Assembly: GCA_050084985.1 (NCBI GenBank)
Contig: JBITNC010000001.1
Coordinates: 37,696,001 to 37,760,000 of the forward strand
Reading direction: 5' to 3'
Length of the DNA: 64,000 nucleotides
Source: Nageia nagi
Lineage: Eukaryota > Pinophyta
The notes beneath the pieces are model-generated. The model was not told the origin of the DNA. It made no database searches and worked only from the letters and a program-made list of their open reading frames with translations. Shown piece by piece: positions 1 to 11,499 of the stretch; the stretch's first letter is position 1; the number at the start of each line of letters is the position of its first letter. A program made the position numbers and the translations under genes.

Positions 1-940
1 TCCTATATGTTATAGGCATGGAAAGATATCCTGAAGGCCAAATTGTTGCAAAATGAAACTAGGATGATAGGGCTCCATAATCTATCTCTTTATCTAGAGA
101 AAGCAAAGTTGTTAACTCATGCAAGCTGATGTGCATTTGAGTGCCATTAAAATCTTGAAAACACACCCATATAAGGTCTCTTGGCTACAAACTATCCAAC
201 TCCCTCCCATTGTGCCTTCAATGAATGTGGATACCTATATCTACCACTCCATGAGGTCCAATATACAAGCATTATATAGCTTGGATCCTCCCAAGCCCTT
301 TATAAACTTATGGGCTACACAACAGCTATGTGCTCATATGCCCAAACTTGTAATAGACCTACATGCATAATAGTGATGTTGATCTTGTCAAAAACTCATA
401 AATTTGTAAAAATATCTATACAATTAAGCTTAAAATAAGGGATCCTAAGGAAATTGAGTCCCACACTCACATATCTTCCTAACAACCCATACCAAGCCAA
501 GTGGAAAAGATGAGCTACTCTTATCTGGGTACAAATAAGTGGCTATGATATCTATAATGTAAAATCAAATATAATTCCCTACTAGCATAAAATGATAAAA
601 TTAAATAAGGCAAGCATCCCTATGCTCCAATCATGATTTGCCTCACCTGTAAGCCTTAAAGCCTCTGCTCATAGAATTATTATCTGAAGCTCCCATTGAT
701 GAACCAAACTCCTCTTAATGGAATACCCTAGATACAGTATAATTCAAGCAATGATACTAACATTTCACCTAGAGGTAGGTGAAACATGCTGCAATAGGAT
801 CCCAATGCTCTGCTAATATCATTAAAAGAGGTAAATCCTACTAGATGTGTCTAGTAATAGCCAAATTTGCCAACCTACATCTATCTAAGATATCATTAAT
901 ATAAGGTATTTGGGGCCATTTTTATGCCTTCTAAAGTATA
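1..940 (-). pseudogene. Plant mobile domain (PMD, aminotransferase-like) protein relic
   Basis: Read on the minus strand across several frameshifts and stops, this stretch gives pieces that fit the plant mobile domain in order. LLMILAEHWDP and FHLPLGEMLVSLLEL (about 860-720) match the family pattern of 'D..LL.AL.ERW...TFHLP.GEM..TL'. LLQVWAYEHIAVV (about 360-320) matches the later 'WSWE.I' block, and WEPYHPSF (about 80-55) resembles the terminal 'W.PY' block. PMD proteins occur both as host genes (MAIN/MAIL type) and inside plant transposons; which this was cannot be told. It continues past the left edge. No open frame longer than about 80 codons survives, so it is dead. Moderate confidence, because the identification rests on short motifs recognised by eye. 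Confidence 0.55.
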
Positions 941-2420
941 ACAATAGCCATAGGACCCTTTCTAATAAGGACCTTATGCTATTGTAAGGAAAAAGATACA
1001 AAAGTGAGATTACATGATAAAAAGACATTTTTAGAATTGAAAATAGTTAAAAAAAACACAATCAAAAATATCTCACCGTGTGTTCATAAGGAAGAGATCA
1101 TAGTAAATTTGTAATATGATTGCACCTCCTAATAATAAGGTAATGAATTCTCTCTAATCATTATTTACCATAGATAAAATGAGTCAAAATATCAAGAAAT
1201 GATAATCTAGTAGCACTTCATCGCATAAGAGAGGCTAGAAGACTAGAGTGCTGATTTAGAAAAACAAAATGTTAAAATGGCATTTTATTTTCTAAAAATT
1301 GCTTATATAGGTTGATTTGTGACCTAAAAACTAGGGAATTACTCCTTTTTTCCTAATAAATGCATAATCATTATTTTGTATGCCCAAAATTCTTGAAATT
1401 ATTTTAAGCACCTAGCATCTCTTTTTAGGCACATAAAATAGCAATTTTTACACTACTAGCAGCATCCATTTTCATGATATACATGAAAAACTAAAAATAA
1501 ATGACTATAAATAAAGAATAAAATTTATCAAATTCTTACCACTCATTTAGGTTGAAAAAGTAGCATTTGCAATTTTTTAAAAATATTTGTATAATTATAA
1601 GCCGCAAGCCATGTGAAAATGGACAAAGTATGCAAAATTTAAAAGGCATTTCTTCAATTCCATGTATTTGGAATTTTTAAAATAATGAAATGATAATTGA
1701 ATATCTTTTTATTATAGTAATTATGTTAATATATTTGGCATTATTACTATGATAAGTTAAATTTCTTATCTCTCAAAATAGTGCTCGTTAATGATTGCAA
1801 GCATGCTTAAAATTCATATTTATCATGAAGTCAAGGTGCTATTAATTTTTATAGTTGTTCCTTCTTTTGATGTTTTCAAATGGCATGGAAAATGGAAAAT
1901 CATATAAACTTTCAAATATTTTTACATTATGTTCATCTAACAATTCTATGTAGTTATCATAGGGGTATTATGAACATTGGAATGAAGGATTCCAAACACA
2001 CTCCAATATTGTTGCTTGGGGCATGTTACAAAAAAATATTTATTATTATTTTGCTAACTTTAAAATTTATTTCATTATATCCAAACATTGCAAGATATAA
2101 ATGCATTATTTATATAGTATGTCTAAAATCCTCACAAATAATGGTGCATTTTAGTTGCCAGTGGCCTAAAAATGCTATAAATTTATCAACTTGGCCCATG
2201 CCTATATTTCATTATATTTTGATGTTATTTTCTAACCTCTTTCTATAAATGACATATTTTTAGGACAATGACCATTTTTTTGAAGATAGGATTAGAAAAT
2301 TTGGCACATTTCATGTTGTTAGTGATGTAGATCTTCTTTGAAAACCATGCACATATATGCCAAGACCACTAAATGATTCAAATAAGAAAATCACTAGTAT
2401 GGGTCACTCAAAAATCATAT
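941..2420. other. AT-rich stretch, nothing recognised
   Basis: No coding similarity, repeat structure or RNA gene was recognised on either strand. An open stretch of 122 codons (1880-2248, +) has low-complexity hydrophobic composition and no recognisable motif, and I regard it as chance. Confidence 0.5.
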
Positions 2421-2424
2421 AAAT

Positions 2425-3180
2425 GTTATATTTATTTCATCCTTACTATGAAACATACTATCTTTATATCATAGACATAAAATGTATGATCATTGATGGC
2501 CAATGACATACTAGTGAGAGTTCACTCACATAAAAGAAAACCAATGATGTAGTCATGAGAAAAATGTTGACATTGCATCATATCCAATGGTTGATGAAAA
2601 TTAAATATGTATCCATATGGTTTTTTCTTTAAACCAATCCAAAGCATATTATCCTTGTATCATAAACATAAAATGTATGATCATTGATGGCCAATGACAT
2701 AGCTAGTGAGAGTTCACTCATTTAAAAGTAAACTAGTGATACAACCATAGCAAATTATTGATATTTACTCATCATCAATGGAAATATAACTTATTACATA
2801 TCTACATGGTTTTTTCTTGAACCAATCCAAAGCATACTATTTTTTGGATCATAGACATAAAACTTTATGATCATTGATGGACAATGATATGACTAGTGAG
2901 AGTTCACTCACTTAAAAGTAAACTGATGATGTAGCCATGAGCAAGTTATTGATATTGACTCATCATAAATAGATGATACAACTTACTATGTATCCACATG
3001 ACTTTTGTTTTGAACCAATCCAAAGCATACTATCTTTGGATCATAAACATAAAATGTATGATCATAATTCACTTGCTTAAAAAGTAAATTAATGATGAAA
3101 CCATAAGTGGATTGCTAACATTGTTTTCATTATCAATGAATGACATGATTCACTATGTATCCATTATATTTTATGACTAA
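2425..3180. repeat. Tandem repeat, period about 190 bp, four copies
   Basis: The word ATGATCATTGATGG starts at 2486, 2677 and 2867, and a shortened version lies at 3058, giving spacings of 191, 190 and 191 bp. Each unit also carries AACCAATCCAAAGCATA and GAGTTCACTCA. The fourth unit lacks about 30 bp after ATGATCAT. Units have diverged by substitutions and small indels, so the array is not recent. The period is close to a nucleosomal satellite length, but four copies do not make a satellite. Confidence 0.9.
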
Positions 3181-3702
3181 AATTTCATTGCAGGGTTCTA
3201 CATCCTAAAGAGAAAAGAAAATACACCAATTTTCATGTAATCAATGATATGCATACTATTCCCTAAGCTATCAGTGATGTGCATTTTATCACCATTTTAG
3301 TTAAGTCAAAATATATCCTCTTTATTTTATGGCATGGATGTAAATGTTATGGTTCCTAATAATTAGAGATGATGAAATGACTAGATTCATTCTTAAAGTA
3401 GTACAATGGGAAAAAACACATCTTCCATCTCCAAAGTTGGATATGGGATTATCCAACTACTTGATAGCATAGTCATTTCCATCATTCATGAGATTCTTCA
3501 TCAAATTTTAAATTGGTTTCACCATTCAAGGACCTTTCAAGGGAATCCAATTCAAAAGGGGGTAGTAAGGGACCCTCATCATCATCAACAACAACAAGCA
3601 ATAGTACAACAAAGAGTTCAAAGTTCTCAAAAACATTTCTTCTACACTTCTTCTTTGGACATGTAATTTCATTGCTTCAATCACACCTCCAAATAGGGGA
3701 AA
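3181..3702. other. Unassigned stretch next to a family-S LTR
   Basis: A weak open stretch lies at 3406-3666 (+, 86 codons), overlapped in another frame by a Ser/Thr/Lys-rich one at 3513-3707. Neither matches a family I know. If the LTR at 3703-4443 is the 5' LTR of a minus-strand element, this would be its leader or gag side, but I see no convincing primer-binding site or gag motif. Confidence 0.3.
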
Positions 3703-3866
3703 TGTAGAAGCTTAAAAATGAATTATTAATTATTAATAATTCATTTTAAACCTTAATGATGTATTATGTAAAAGGGATTAAAACATACCCAAAGCTATGT
3801 AATTCATGTAATGGACTACCATATCATGACCTAGGGTTAAAATATTATAATAAATTGGTGTCATAT

Positions 3867-3901
<35 letters not shown>

Positions 3902-4443
3902 TATATTATATAGTATAATATTATATAAGAGGAAATCAAAGGAGGAATCCAGACTTTTGAAGGAGGAGGGGACTCTATTAATTGAAAATTAAATAGAATA
4001 TCATCATCAAGGCTACATGATATTACAAAAGCGTGACAAGACAAAAGATAGATAAAGAGAGAACAAAGTACAATATTTAAGGAAGATCATAGAAAATATC
4101 ATATTTGTAACAAGAAAACATCATTTCTTATCTCTTATTCATTATATGATTATTTCATTCGCTTGTTGCTATATCCTTTATCTCATCTGTTATATTGCTT
4201 TATCTTAATCTATTAATGATGTGCCAAGTATAAGATGCCAAATACATGCAATTGAATGAATATATGCTTATCTTTTGTGTATGTTTCTATTTATGGAATG
4301 AACATGCAATTAATTAAACATAAGTATCTTTCTATTATGTGTTATTGCCATATTTTAGATATATGCATCAATAAGAAATAAGTAGACCAATAGCGCATTA
4401 ATTAACCCCCATAAATAATTAATTGCATTATTTTGGGTCTACA
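3703..4443 (-). repeat. LTR of retrotransposon family S (minus orientation)
   Basis: On the minus strand it runs from TGTAGACCCAAAATAATGCA (4443 downward) to TTTTTAAGCTTCTACA (ending at 3703), with TG...CA ends. The same start (TGTAGACTAAAAATAATGCA), an internal GCATATATC.AAAATATGG block and the same end region recur in the 613-bp insertion at 29596-30208 in element A, which defines the family. Its 5' border abuts the hAT-like relic at 4449, as if inserted into it. The 5-bp flanks (GGAAA and CATAT) do not match, so it is either a 5' LTR of a lost element or a solo LTR with a decayed duplication. Confidence 0.6.
3871..3897. repeat. (AT)n microsatellite
   Basis: An uninterrupted AT dinucleotide tract of about 13 units lies inside the family-S LTR. 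It is likely length-polymorphic. Confidence 0.95.
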
Positions 4444-4448
4444 CATAT

Positions 4449-5400
4449 AACCAATTAAATATGGATATTCAATCAAAACTCTTTTTGCTAGTTCATATAA
4501 TGAAATCCATCTTGTATCATTATCTTTTAAAATCTTATTTCCATCAGTTATTCAACAAAAAAAAATTTGAACTCTCTATATATTTTTGGGCTTCTTGTGA
4601 TATATGCATGCAAGTCACAAATATGCTCTTCCACTTTTGATATGCTTATAAAAGTGCTGATAGTTATATATGTAAGGTCCATTCTATATGCCATATAATG
4701 AATGGGAATATATAAGGAGATACTGAAGTCTATAATCTAACACAAATACTACTTCGATTACCTTGCATTCCTAATGCACCATTTGTTCCAACACATATCA
4801 ATTTTTAGCAATTTCATAATCATTCATTCTAAAAAAATCTTTTAAGTTAGAAATAACTAACTTATAAAGATTTTTTGTGTTACAATTTTCATCCATTTTA
4901 TAAACATTCAATAGATTTGGTGTCCTACAATTATTCTAAAAAGTGTATACATGCATACAAACCCATGAAGTATTATCCACTACTGTAACTTCATCAAGTA
5001 AAAGTGAAATAAATTATGATTTTTTAACTTTATATTTTAAATTTTCAATCTCAACCATCGATAAACATTTTATTATTTCCCAAGCACTTGTCTCAAACAA
5101 ATATTTTTGTGGTACATTTTGTAATCTAACTCTTTAATATAAACCTTTAAAATTTATAAAATTTAAAATAGGTCTACCCTATTTAAGAATATGAAAGATA
5201 GTACAAAATTGAGTAAATTTTGCTGACCTTTTTGCATCACTAATTTTTTCAAAGTGTGTTTCTAGTGTTCCACCTTTCTCTTATAAATCTTATTTTTCTT
5301 TCATGTACCTCTCATATTCTGCTTTATACCATAAGTGATTACACTCATCTTCATTTTTATCCCTGAAATACTTAACTTTCTATCCATTCTCATCTATTTT
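4449..5400 (-). pseudogene. hAT-like (ZNF862-like) transposase relic
   Basis: The minus-strand translation, joined by eye across frameshifts, gives several blocks of the hAT-related ZNF862-like transposase family in order. AKFTQFCTIFHILK.GRP lies near 5240-5180. The catalytic-region block LLLDEVTVVDNTSWVCMHVY lies near 5000-4945, fitting the family pattern 'ISL..DEVT..D..SW..VH.Y'. SPKIYREFKFFFVE lies near 4590-4550, fitting 'SPK...EF..L...M'. The C-terminal dimerisation part is missing: the relic stops at 4449, exactly where the family-S LTR begins. All frames carry stops. A related C-terminal fragment lies at 17225-17830 on the other strand. Confidence 0.7.
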
Positions 5401-5849
5401 GTTGTAATATAATTTACCATAATATTTTTGTATTATATCTATTTTTAGTTACATTCGATGAATATTTTGCTACCCAATCGACTTGAAAAACTCTCCCAAT
5501 AGTCCATTTCATACTTCATTTTCTTTTCAAGTTTCTATTATTATTTTTTTGTAGATTTTCTTATAGATTTATTTGTAAATTTTTGTGAAATTTTTTGTAT
5601 ATGGGTTAGGATTATCATCATGTAAAGGTGGTCCATCTATAGGGTCCTCAATTGAAAGTGGTTGTACATCAATTGGAGCAAAATTAGGTGGTACATGATT
5701 ATTGAATTTTTTTGCATATTTAAAACAAAAGTTCATTTTTTATTATCAAATGGTATATCATTATCATCATAATGTATTTTTAATATATTGAAATTAATAA
5801 ATTTATAATTTTAATTCTTACATTATAAATTATAGCTAAGAATACCATA
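5401..5849. other. AT-rich spacer, nothing recognised
   Basis: This T-rich sequence may still contain the degraded N-terminal part of the hAT-like relic on the minus strand, but no motif was convincing. Confidence 0.4.
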
Positions 5850-6020
5850 AGCCAGTAGTAGAATGCCATCGATGGTAGACAAAATGGCACCAAATAGTTC
5901 CATGAATACCATCGAGTGGCTAAAAAATGCCACCAAGAAAAAGGCAAAATGCCACTAGGTGGCTACAAAATGCCATTAGGCAATTGCAAAATACCATTGG
6001 GCAGTTGTAGAATACCACCA
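5850..6020. repeat. 21-bp minisatellite, about eight units
   Basis: Successive units such as AAAATGCCACTAGGTGGCTA(C), AAAATGCCATTAGGCAATTG(C) and AAAATACCATTGGGCAGTTG(T) repeat every 21 bp. The core AAATGCCAC/T is conserved and the tail varies. Looser copies continue to about 6160. A minisatellite of the same period and core lies at 55838-55975. Confidence 0.85.
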
Positions 6021-6589
6021 AATGATAGTACCTTGGTATCATTCAAAGGTAGAATGCTACCATCTAAAGGTATATGAAACATTTTGAGAGCATATGCCAT
6101 CATTCAAAAGCACATTATACTATTTAGAGGCATCTACTACCATTCAAAGGTAGATGTGAATTATAAATAACAAAACATAATAAGATTTGGAATAAGATCT
6201 CATTGATTATCGTAACTCTTTTTAGATTCTATAGCCTTTTTTTATATGCTCACACAAAGGAGATTCATCTAGAAGAAAATAAAAATGGATGTATCAAATT
6301 TATTATTTAGATAAAGGTATTTATATGGGGTGATTTAATTAAAATATAAATAATAATTTGTAATTTTAAGGCAAAGTCAGCTAGTTATTATTTTAAAATA
6401 TTGATGACTTAATAAAAATTTTATTTAAAATTTATTTTGACTTGGTGATCTGGTCCTGAAAAAAATAATATAAAAAAAATTGGTGACATGGGTACTATTC
6501 TAAACTAAAAAATTTTCCATTTTCTAATTTTACAATTCCTAAAATTTTCTTATTAGCAAAGATTCATGGATAAAATGATTCCCAAATGC
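6021..6589. other. Spacer, nothing recognised
   Basis: Decayed minisatellite-like words run to about 6160, followed by AT-rich sequence without recognisable genes. Confidence 0.4.
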
Positions 6590-6699
6590 TATGTTAATAA
6601 AGTTAATGCTATGTTAATATAGTTAATGTTATGTGATTGTTAATATGATATTAATACTATGTTAATGTTAGTGCAATGTTAATATAGTTATTTTATTTT
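6590..6699. repeat. TTAATG-type minisatellite (short block)
   Basis: Imperfect repetitions of ATGTTAATG and GCTATGTTAAT stand immediately before the first R2 copy, the same arrangement as before the second copy. Confidence 0.85.
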
Positions 6700-7170
6700 T
6701 TAGATGCATATACATGATGTCTTAAAAATGAACATAAATGAGCTAGAGGTGATGACCAACTATTGATTCTAATTTTCTTGAGTTCCCACCACCATAATTA
6801 TTGATCCATAGAGTGTGCTAGACTTGGATTTTATTTCAAAGGTAGTCTTCCATTAGGATAGGATCATTACTTTCCATTGAACAACTATAAATAAGGGAGA
6901 TGATAGTTGCATGGGAAACATGAATGGACTATGTATTCCATTGGTTACTTCATTAAGGATTGATACTCTTGGAAAGCCATAAACTACATGACCAATAACA
7001 TTCCCTACAACCCATTGCACAATGGGGACACATTTAGTCACCATGTCAATACTTAGCCCTAGGAAGCCTTTTATCTATCATATTAAGCTTGGATCCTGCA
7101 TCGATTAGGCAAGGGTTAGGTTGTTGACTATGGAGGTAGAGTTGTAATTAACACTACCAATATATCATAT
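6700..7170. repeat. Dispersed repeat R2, copy 1
   Basis: This segment of about 470 bp starts near TAGATGCATA and contains CCACCAT(A)ATTATTGA and GGGGACACATTTAGTCACCA. It recurs 1186 bp downstream (copy 2) in the same orientation, and in a more diverged form at 56955-57250. On the minus strand it holds a 63-codon open stretch (6853-7044) that begins MVTKCVPIVQW, shared with copy 2. I do not recognise a protein family, and an open frame kept in two copies may simply be common ancestry. Confidence 0.8.
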
Positions 7171-7885
7171 GTGACTCATTGGTAAGATATGGTAATGCTA
7201 TACATCAATGTCAATGTTAATTCTATGTCAATGTTAATATAACATCAAAGCTATATGAATGCTCTGTTAAAGCTATATTAGTGTTAATGTTATATTAATG
7301 CTATGTTAATGTTAATGGTATGTTAATGTTGATGTAATTCAATTTTAATATTATGTTCATCTTAATTTAATGGTAATGTTAATCCTATTATAATGTTAAT
7401 GCAACATTAAAGCTATGTGAATGCTCTATTAATGCTATGCTAGTGTTAATGTTATGTTAATATTAATGATATATTGATGTTATGTTAATTTTAATGTAAT
7501 ACAATGGTAATGTTATGTTCATGTTATTTTAATGGTAATGTACATGCTATGTTAGTGTTAATGCAATGTTACTTGTTATGTTAATGTCATGCTATAAATA
7601 ATTTATTGCAATGTTAATATGATATTAATGTTATGTTAATGCTAAGTTAATATAGTTAATGTTATGTTAGTGTTAATGTTATGTTAATGTGATGTTACTT
7701 GTTATGTTAAAACCATGTTGATATAATTTGTTACAATTTTAATATGATGTTAATGTTATGTTAATGCTATGTTAATATAGTTAATGTTATGTTAGTGTTA
7801 ATGCAATATTAATGTTATGTGAGTTTTAATATGATATTAATGCTATGTTAATGTTAGTGCAATGTTGATATAGTTATTTTATTTT
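7171..7885. repeat. TTAATG-type minisatellite (long block)
   Basis: About 700 bp are built from variants of ATGTTAATG, GTTATGTTAATG and GCTATGTTAATGTTA, with unit lengths of roughly 9-18 bp. It lies between the two R2 copies. The variation in unit length suggests slippage plus point mutation. Confidence 0.9.
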
Positions 7886-8376
7886 TTAGATGCATAAGCA
7901 TGATGCCTTTGAAATGAACATCAATGAGTTGGAGGTGATGACCAACTATTGATTCTAATTTTCTTGAGTTCCCACCATCATAATTATTGAGCCATAGAGC
8001 ATGCTACACTTGGATTTTCTTTCCAAGGTAGTCTTACCTTAGGATAGGATTTGTTACTTCCCATCGAATGACTATAAATGAGGGAGATAAGAGTTTCATG
8101 GGTGACACTAATATACTAGTCATTCCATTGGCTACTTCATTAAGGGTTGATACTCTTAGAAAACCATTAACTACTCTGCCAATGGCATTCCCTACACCCC
8201 ATTGTACAATGGGGACACATTTAGTCACCATGTCAATACTTAGCCCTAGGAATCATTTTATCTACTATATTGAGACTGGAGCCTATGTTGGTTATGAAAG
8301 GGTTAGATTGTTCACAATGGGGTTAGAGTTGTAATGACCACTTCTAATATATTTTTATGTGACTCATTAGCAAGAC
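7886..8376. repeat. Dispersed repeat R2, copy 2
   Basis: This is a direct copy of 6700-7170 at an offset of 1186 bp; both TAGATGCATA and CACCATGTCAATACTTAGCC recur with that offset. The minus-strand open stretch at 8034-8231 (65 codons) starts MVTKCVPIVQW as in copy 1 but diverges at the end. Copies 1 and 2 with their leading TTAATG blocks look like a tandem duplication of one unit of about 1.2 kb. Confidence 0.8.
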
Positions 8377-8634
8377 ATGGTAAACCCAACTTATAGTTTT
8401 ACCAACCTACCTTATTTTAACACCTAACTAATATAAATTCAAGAAACATTAAAAATTTAAAAAAAAAATTCACATTAATAAGATTTAATCAATTTTTGAA
8501 ATTATTAAACATATAACCACATCACATTTCATGATAAATAAATTAGGCATATAGATTATTTGATGTATATTTATAAAGTTGTAAAAAAAGATAAATATTA
8601 TATTTTCTTAATTAGACATACAGGTTGTTCAAAA

Positions 8635-9800
8635 TATAAACCTTAAACCCTAAAACTTAGATCATAAACCCTAAATCCTAAACCTTAAACCCTAAATATT
8701 TAACCCTAAACCTTAAATATTTAACCTTAAACCTTAAACCCTAAATCCTAAATCCTAAAACATACATCCTCAACCCTACATTCTAAACCTTAAATCCTAA
8801 ATCATAAACCATTAACCCTAAATATTAAACCCTACATTCTAAACCCTAAACCTTAAATATTTAACTCTAAACCTTAAGCCTTAAACCCTAAACCCTACTT
8901 CCTAAATTATAAACCCTAAATCATAAACCCTAAACCCTACATCCTAAACCTTAAACCTTGCATCCTAAACTATAAACCCTAAATCCTATATTGTAAACCC
9001 TACATCCTTTAATCCTAAACCCTAAACCTTAAATCATAAACCTTACATATAAAATCTTAAACTCTAAACCCTATATTCTAAAGCTTAAATCCTAAACACT
9101 AAACCCTAAATCCTAAACCCTTGACCCTAAATACTAAACCCTAAACCCTACATCCTAAGTTGTATAACCCTAAATCCTAAACCCTAAACCCTACCTTCTA
9201 AATCCTAAACCATACATATTAAACTTTAAACCCTAAATCCTAATCTCTACACCCTAAACTAGAAACCCTAAATCCTAAACCCTACATCCTAAACTATAAA
9301 CCCTAAATCCTAAACCCTAAACCCTACATCCTAAACTATAAACCCTAAATCCTAAACCCTAAACCCTACATCCTAAAACCTTAAATCCTAAACCTAAAAT
9401 CCAAAACTAAAAACCCTACATCATAAACACTACATCTTAAACCTTAAACCCTAAACCCTATAACCTAAACTATAAACCCTACATCCTAAACTCTAAACCC
9501 TACATCCTAAACCCTAAACCCTACATCCTAAACTATAAACCCTAAATTTTAAACCCTACATCCTTTAATCCAATTCATTTAACCCTACATCCTTTAATCT
9601 AATATGTTTAACCCTAAACACTAAACATTTAACCCTAAACCTTAAATCTTAACCCTAAATATTTAACCCCTAAACCTATTTAGACCTTAAACCCTAAACT
9701 CTAAACCTTAAACCCTAAACTTTAAACCATAAATCATAAACCTTAAACCATAAACACTAAACCTTAAAATATAAACATTATTAATTAAATCTTAAACCCT
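8635..9800. repeat. Interstitial telomere-like array, degenerate (CCCTAAA)n
   Basis: More than 1.1 kb of imperfect CCCTAAA units run on the plus strand, with common variants CCTTAAA, CCCTACA, TCCTAAA and CCATAAA, broken by short AT-rich interruptions. The exact heptamer is the plant telomere unit. The high variant load and internal position mark it as an old interstitial telomeric tract, not a chromosome end. Local higher-order repetition, such as CCTACATCCTAAACTATAAA occurring several times near 9280-9540, shows secondary amplification. Confidence 0.9.
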
Positions 9801-9884
9801 AAACTAATCCTAAATTCTATTATTTCTAATATAATGACCTTTGATTATGGAGTGATAGTTGATTTTTATCAAGTAAGTTGTGCA

Positions 9885-10245
9885 AATACAAAAGATACAG
9901 ACTTGATAGAAGGAAAAATACAATATGTTGGAAAAATTAAAGAAATACTATAATTGAATTTTATATCATTCAAATGTGTAGTAATTAAATTTAAATGGTT
10001 CAAAGGATTTGTAAATACAAGAATAATTTTGCATGATATACCTAGTGGTTAGTATGCAATCAACTCCACATGATATTTACCTCAAGAAAAATAACCATAT
10101 ATTTTACCACAATATTGTAGTTAAATATTTTTATGTCTAGATGCACTAGATGAAAATATGTGGTTTGTAATTTATTGTGATCCAAGAGGGAAACATGTTG
10201 TATGTATTCTTGATAAAAATGATAATGATGATTAAAATATTACAT
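9885..10245 (+). pseudogene. CACTA transposon DUF4216 fragment
   Basis: Plus-strand reading with stops gives IQYVGKIKEIL, then FISFKCVVIKFKWF, then DALDENMWFVIYCDPRG. This fits the DUF4216 domain that forms the C-terminal part of plant CACTA/En-Spm TNP2 proteins (pattern 'Y.G.l.eI.el.....vvlFkc.W' and later 'd....W.vv....PR'). Nothing else of a CACTA gene is seen around it, so it is an isolated fragment. The same domain occurs on the minus strand at 19577-19876. Confidence 0.5.
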
Positions 10246-11499
10246 GTACATTTAATGAATTAAACATTATATATATTTTAATTATAGTATTTTTTTAATG
10301 TTTTTTAATTTGCATATTACATTTTTACTTTAAATATTTATAATAATAAACCATTGATATAGATACATAATGCCCCATATCATAGTCCATTTATGTCATT
10401 CATTCATTAATGTATACGTATTTACTATATCTACAATAGTTCACCTTGGAATTAGGAGTAGATGATTTTAATCCCAAAAGGGTATGATCGCTTTCTCCTA
10501 AATATGACATGAAAGAATAATCCATGTCATTGAAGGAATGAAATCCATATACTTTATTTCAATTCAATCTATAATAGGAGGAGAAAGTCATTTTCATTCC
10601 AACTTTAAATTGTTCACAAGCTAGCCCTCCAAAATTAAATTTTACCCTCTTAATTAAATTCTCAACATGATGGTCATTTCTATCTAACAATTCCATTTGC
10701 ACATTAAAGGTATGAAATAATACAAATTTATTAATAAGAGCACAATAATGAGGTATTCCATCATCTTCATCATATAAAGATTAGACTTGATTTTTCTTCA
10801 AGCAATTCTTCATTCTATCTTAGTCAAAATTATAAAAATATGCATCCATTGTAGCTTTATTTTCACTTGAAGTGGAGATGTTTGAATAATTAACAATTTT
10901 CTTGTTTTGTATATTCAATCAATACTATATATAACCATTTCAAATGTAAGAACATATAAATATGTATCCTAGTTGAAACATTAAAATTTATAGTAACAAA
11001 GCATCATTTAAAACTTAAAAACTTAAAAAAAGAGTTAAAAAAGTGTCATACTAATAATCAACCATGGTGTAAAAAAATGCTAAAATAATACATTAACATA
11101 TGCATCAAGTATAACATCAAATAAATACATCAAGTAATGCATCATCTAAAATGTCAACATAGGCATCAAAAACTTCACCAAATTTACTTTGACATAGATT
11201 TCTAGACAATCACGTATAATTACATCAAGATGTAAAAAATCATTTTTATGATGCATGGGTTGATGCAAAATGGTTAAAATATAGTAGTGTGGTGGTGTTT
11301 ATGGAGGATTTTTAGGTGCAACTTGGTGAGTGGTGATGCATAGAGGCCTCTATCATAGTGGTACCATAATTTGAACCCTAATACAAGAAAATCCTACCAA
11401 AATCTTGATGAGACCTTAGTGAATAGGGATTTTCCCTTTGTTTATATATATATATGAGTCTAAGGAATTATACAAGAAATAAGGAAGATTTACCTAAAT
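10246..11499. other. Spacer with one unrecognised minus-strand open stretch
   Basis: On the minus strand around 10770-10510 a fairly long stop-poor reading includes CALINKFVLFHTFNVQMELL and NLIKRVKFNFGGLACEQFKV. It looks more like decayed coding sequence than random DNA, but I do not recognise the family. The rest is AT-rich with nothing assigned. Confidence 0.35.

Noticed and set aside
119-370. Plus-strand 83-codon open frame near the left edge
   Set aside because: The opposite strand reads as plant mobile domain sequence (LLQVWAYEHIAVV), so this frame is its antisense shadow.
2425-3180. CRISPR-like array of regular repeats
   Set aside because: Whole 190-bp units repeat without unique spacers, and the context is a plant nuclear genome.
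8635-9800. True chromosome end
   Set aside because: The units are heavily degenerate and unique transposon-bearing DNA continues on both sides.
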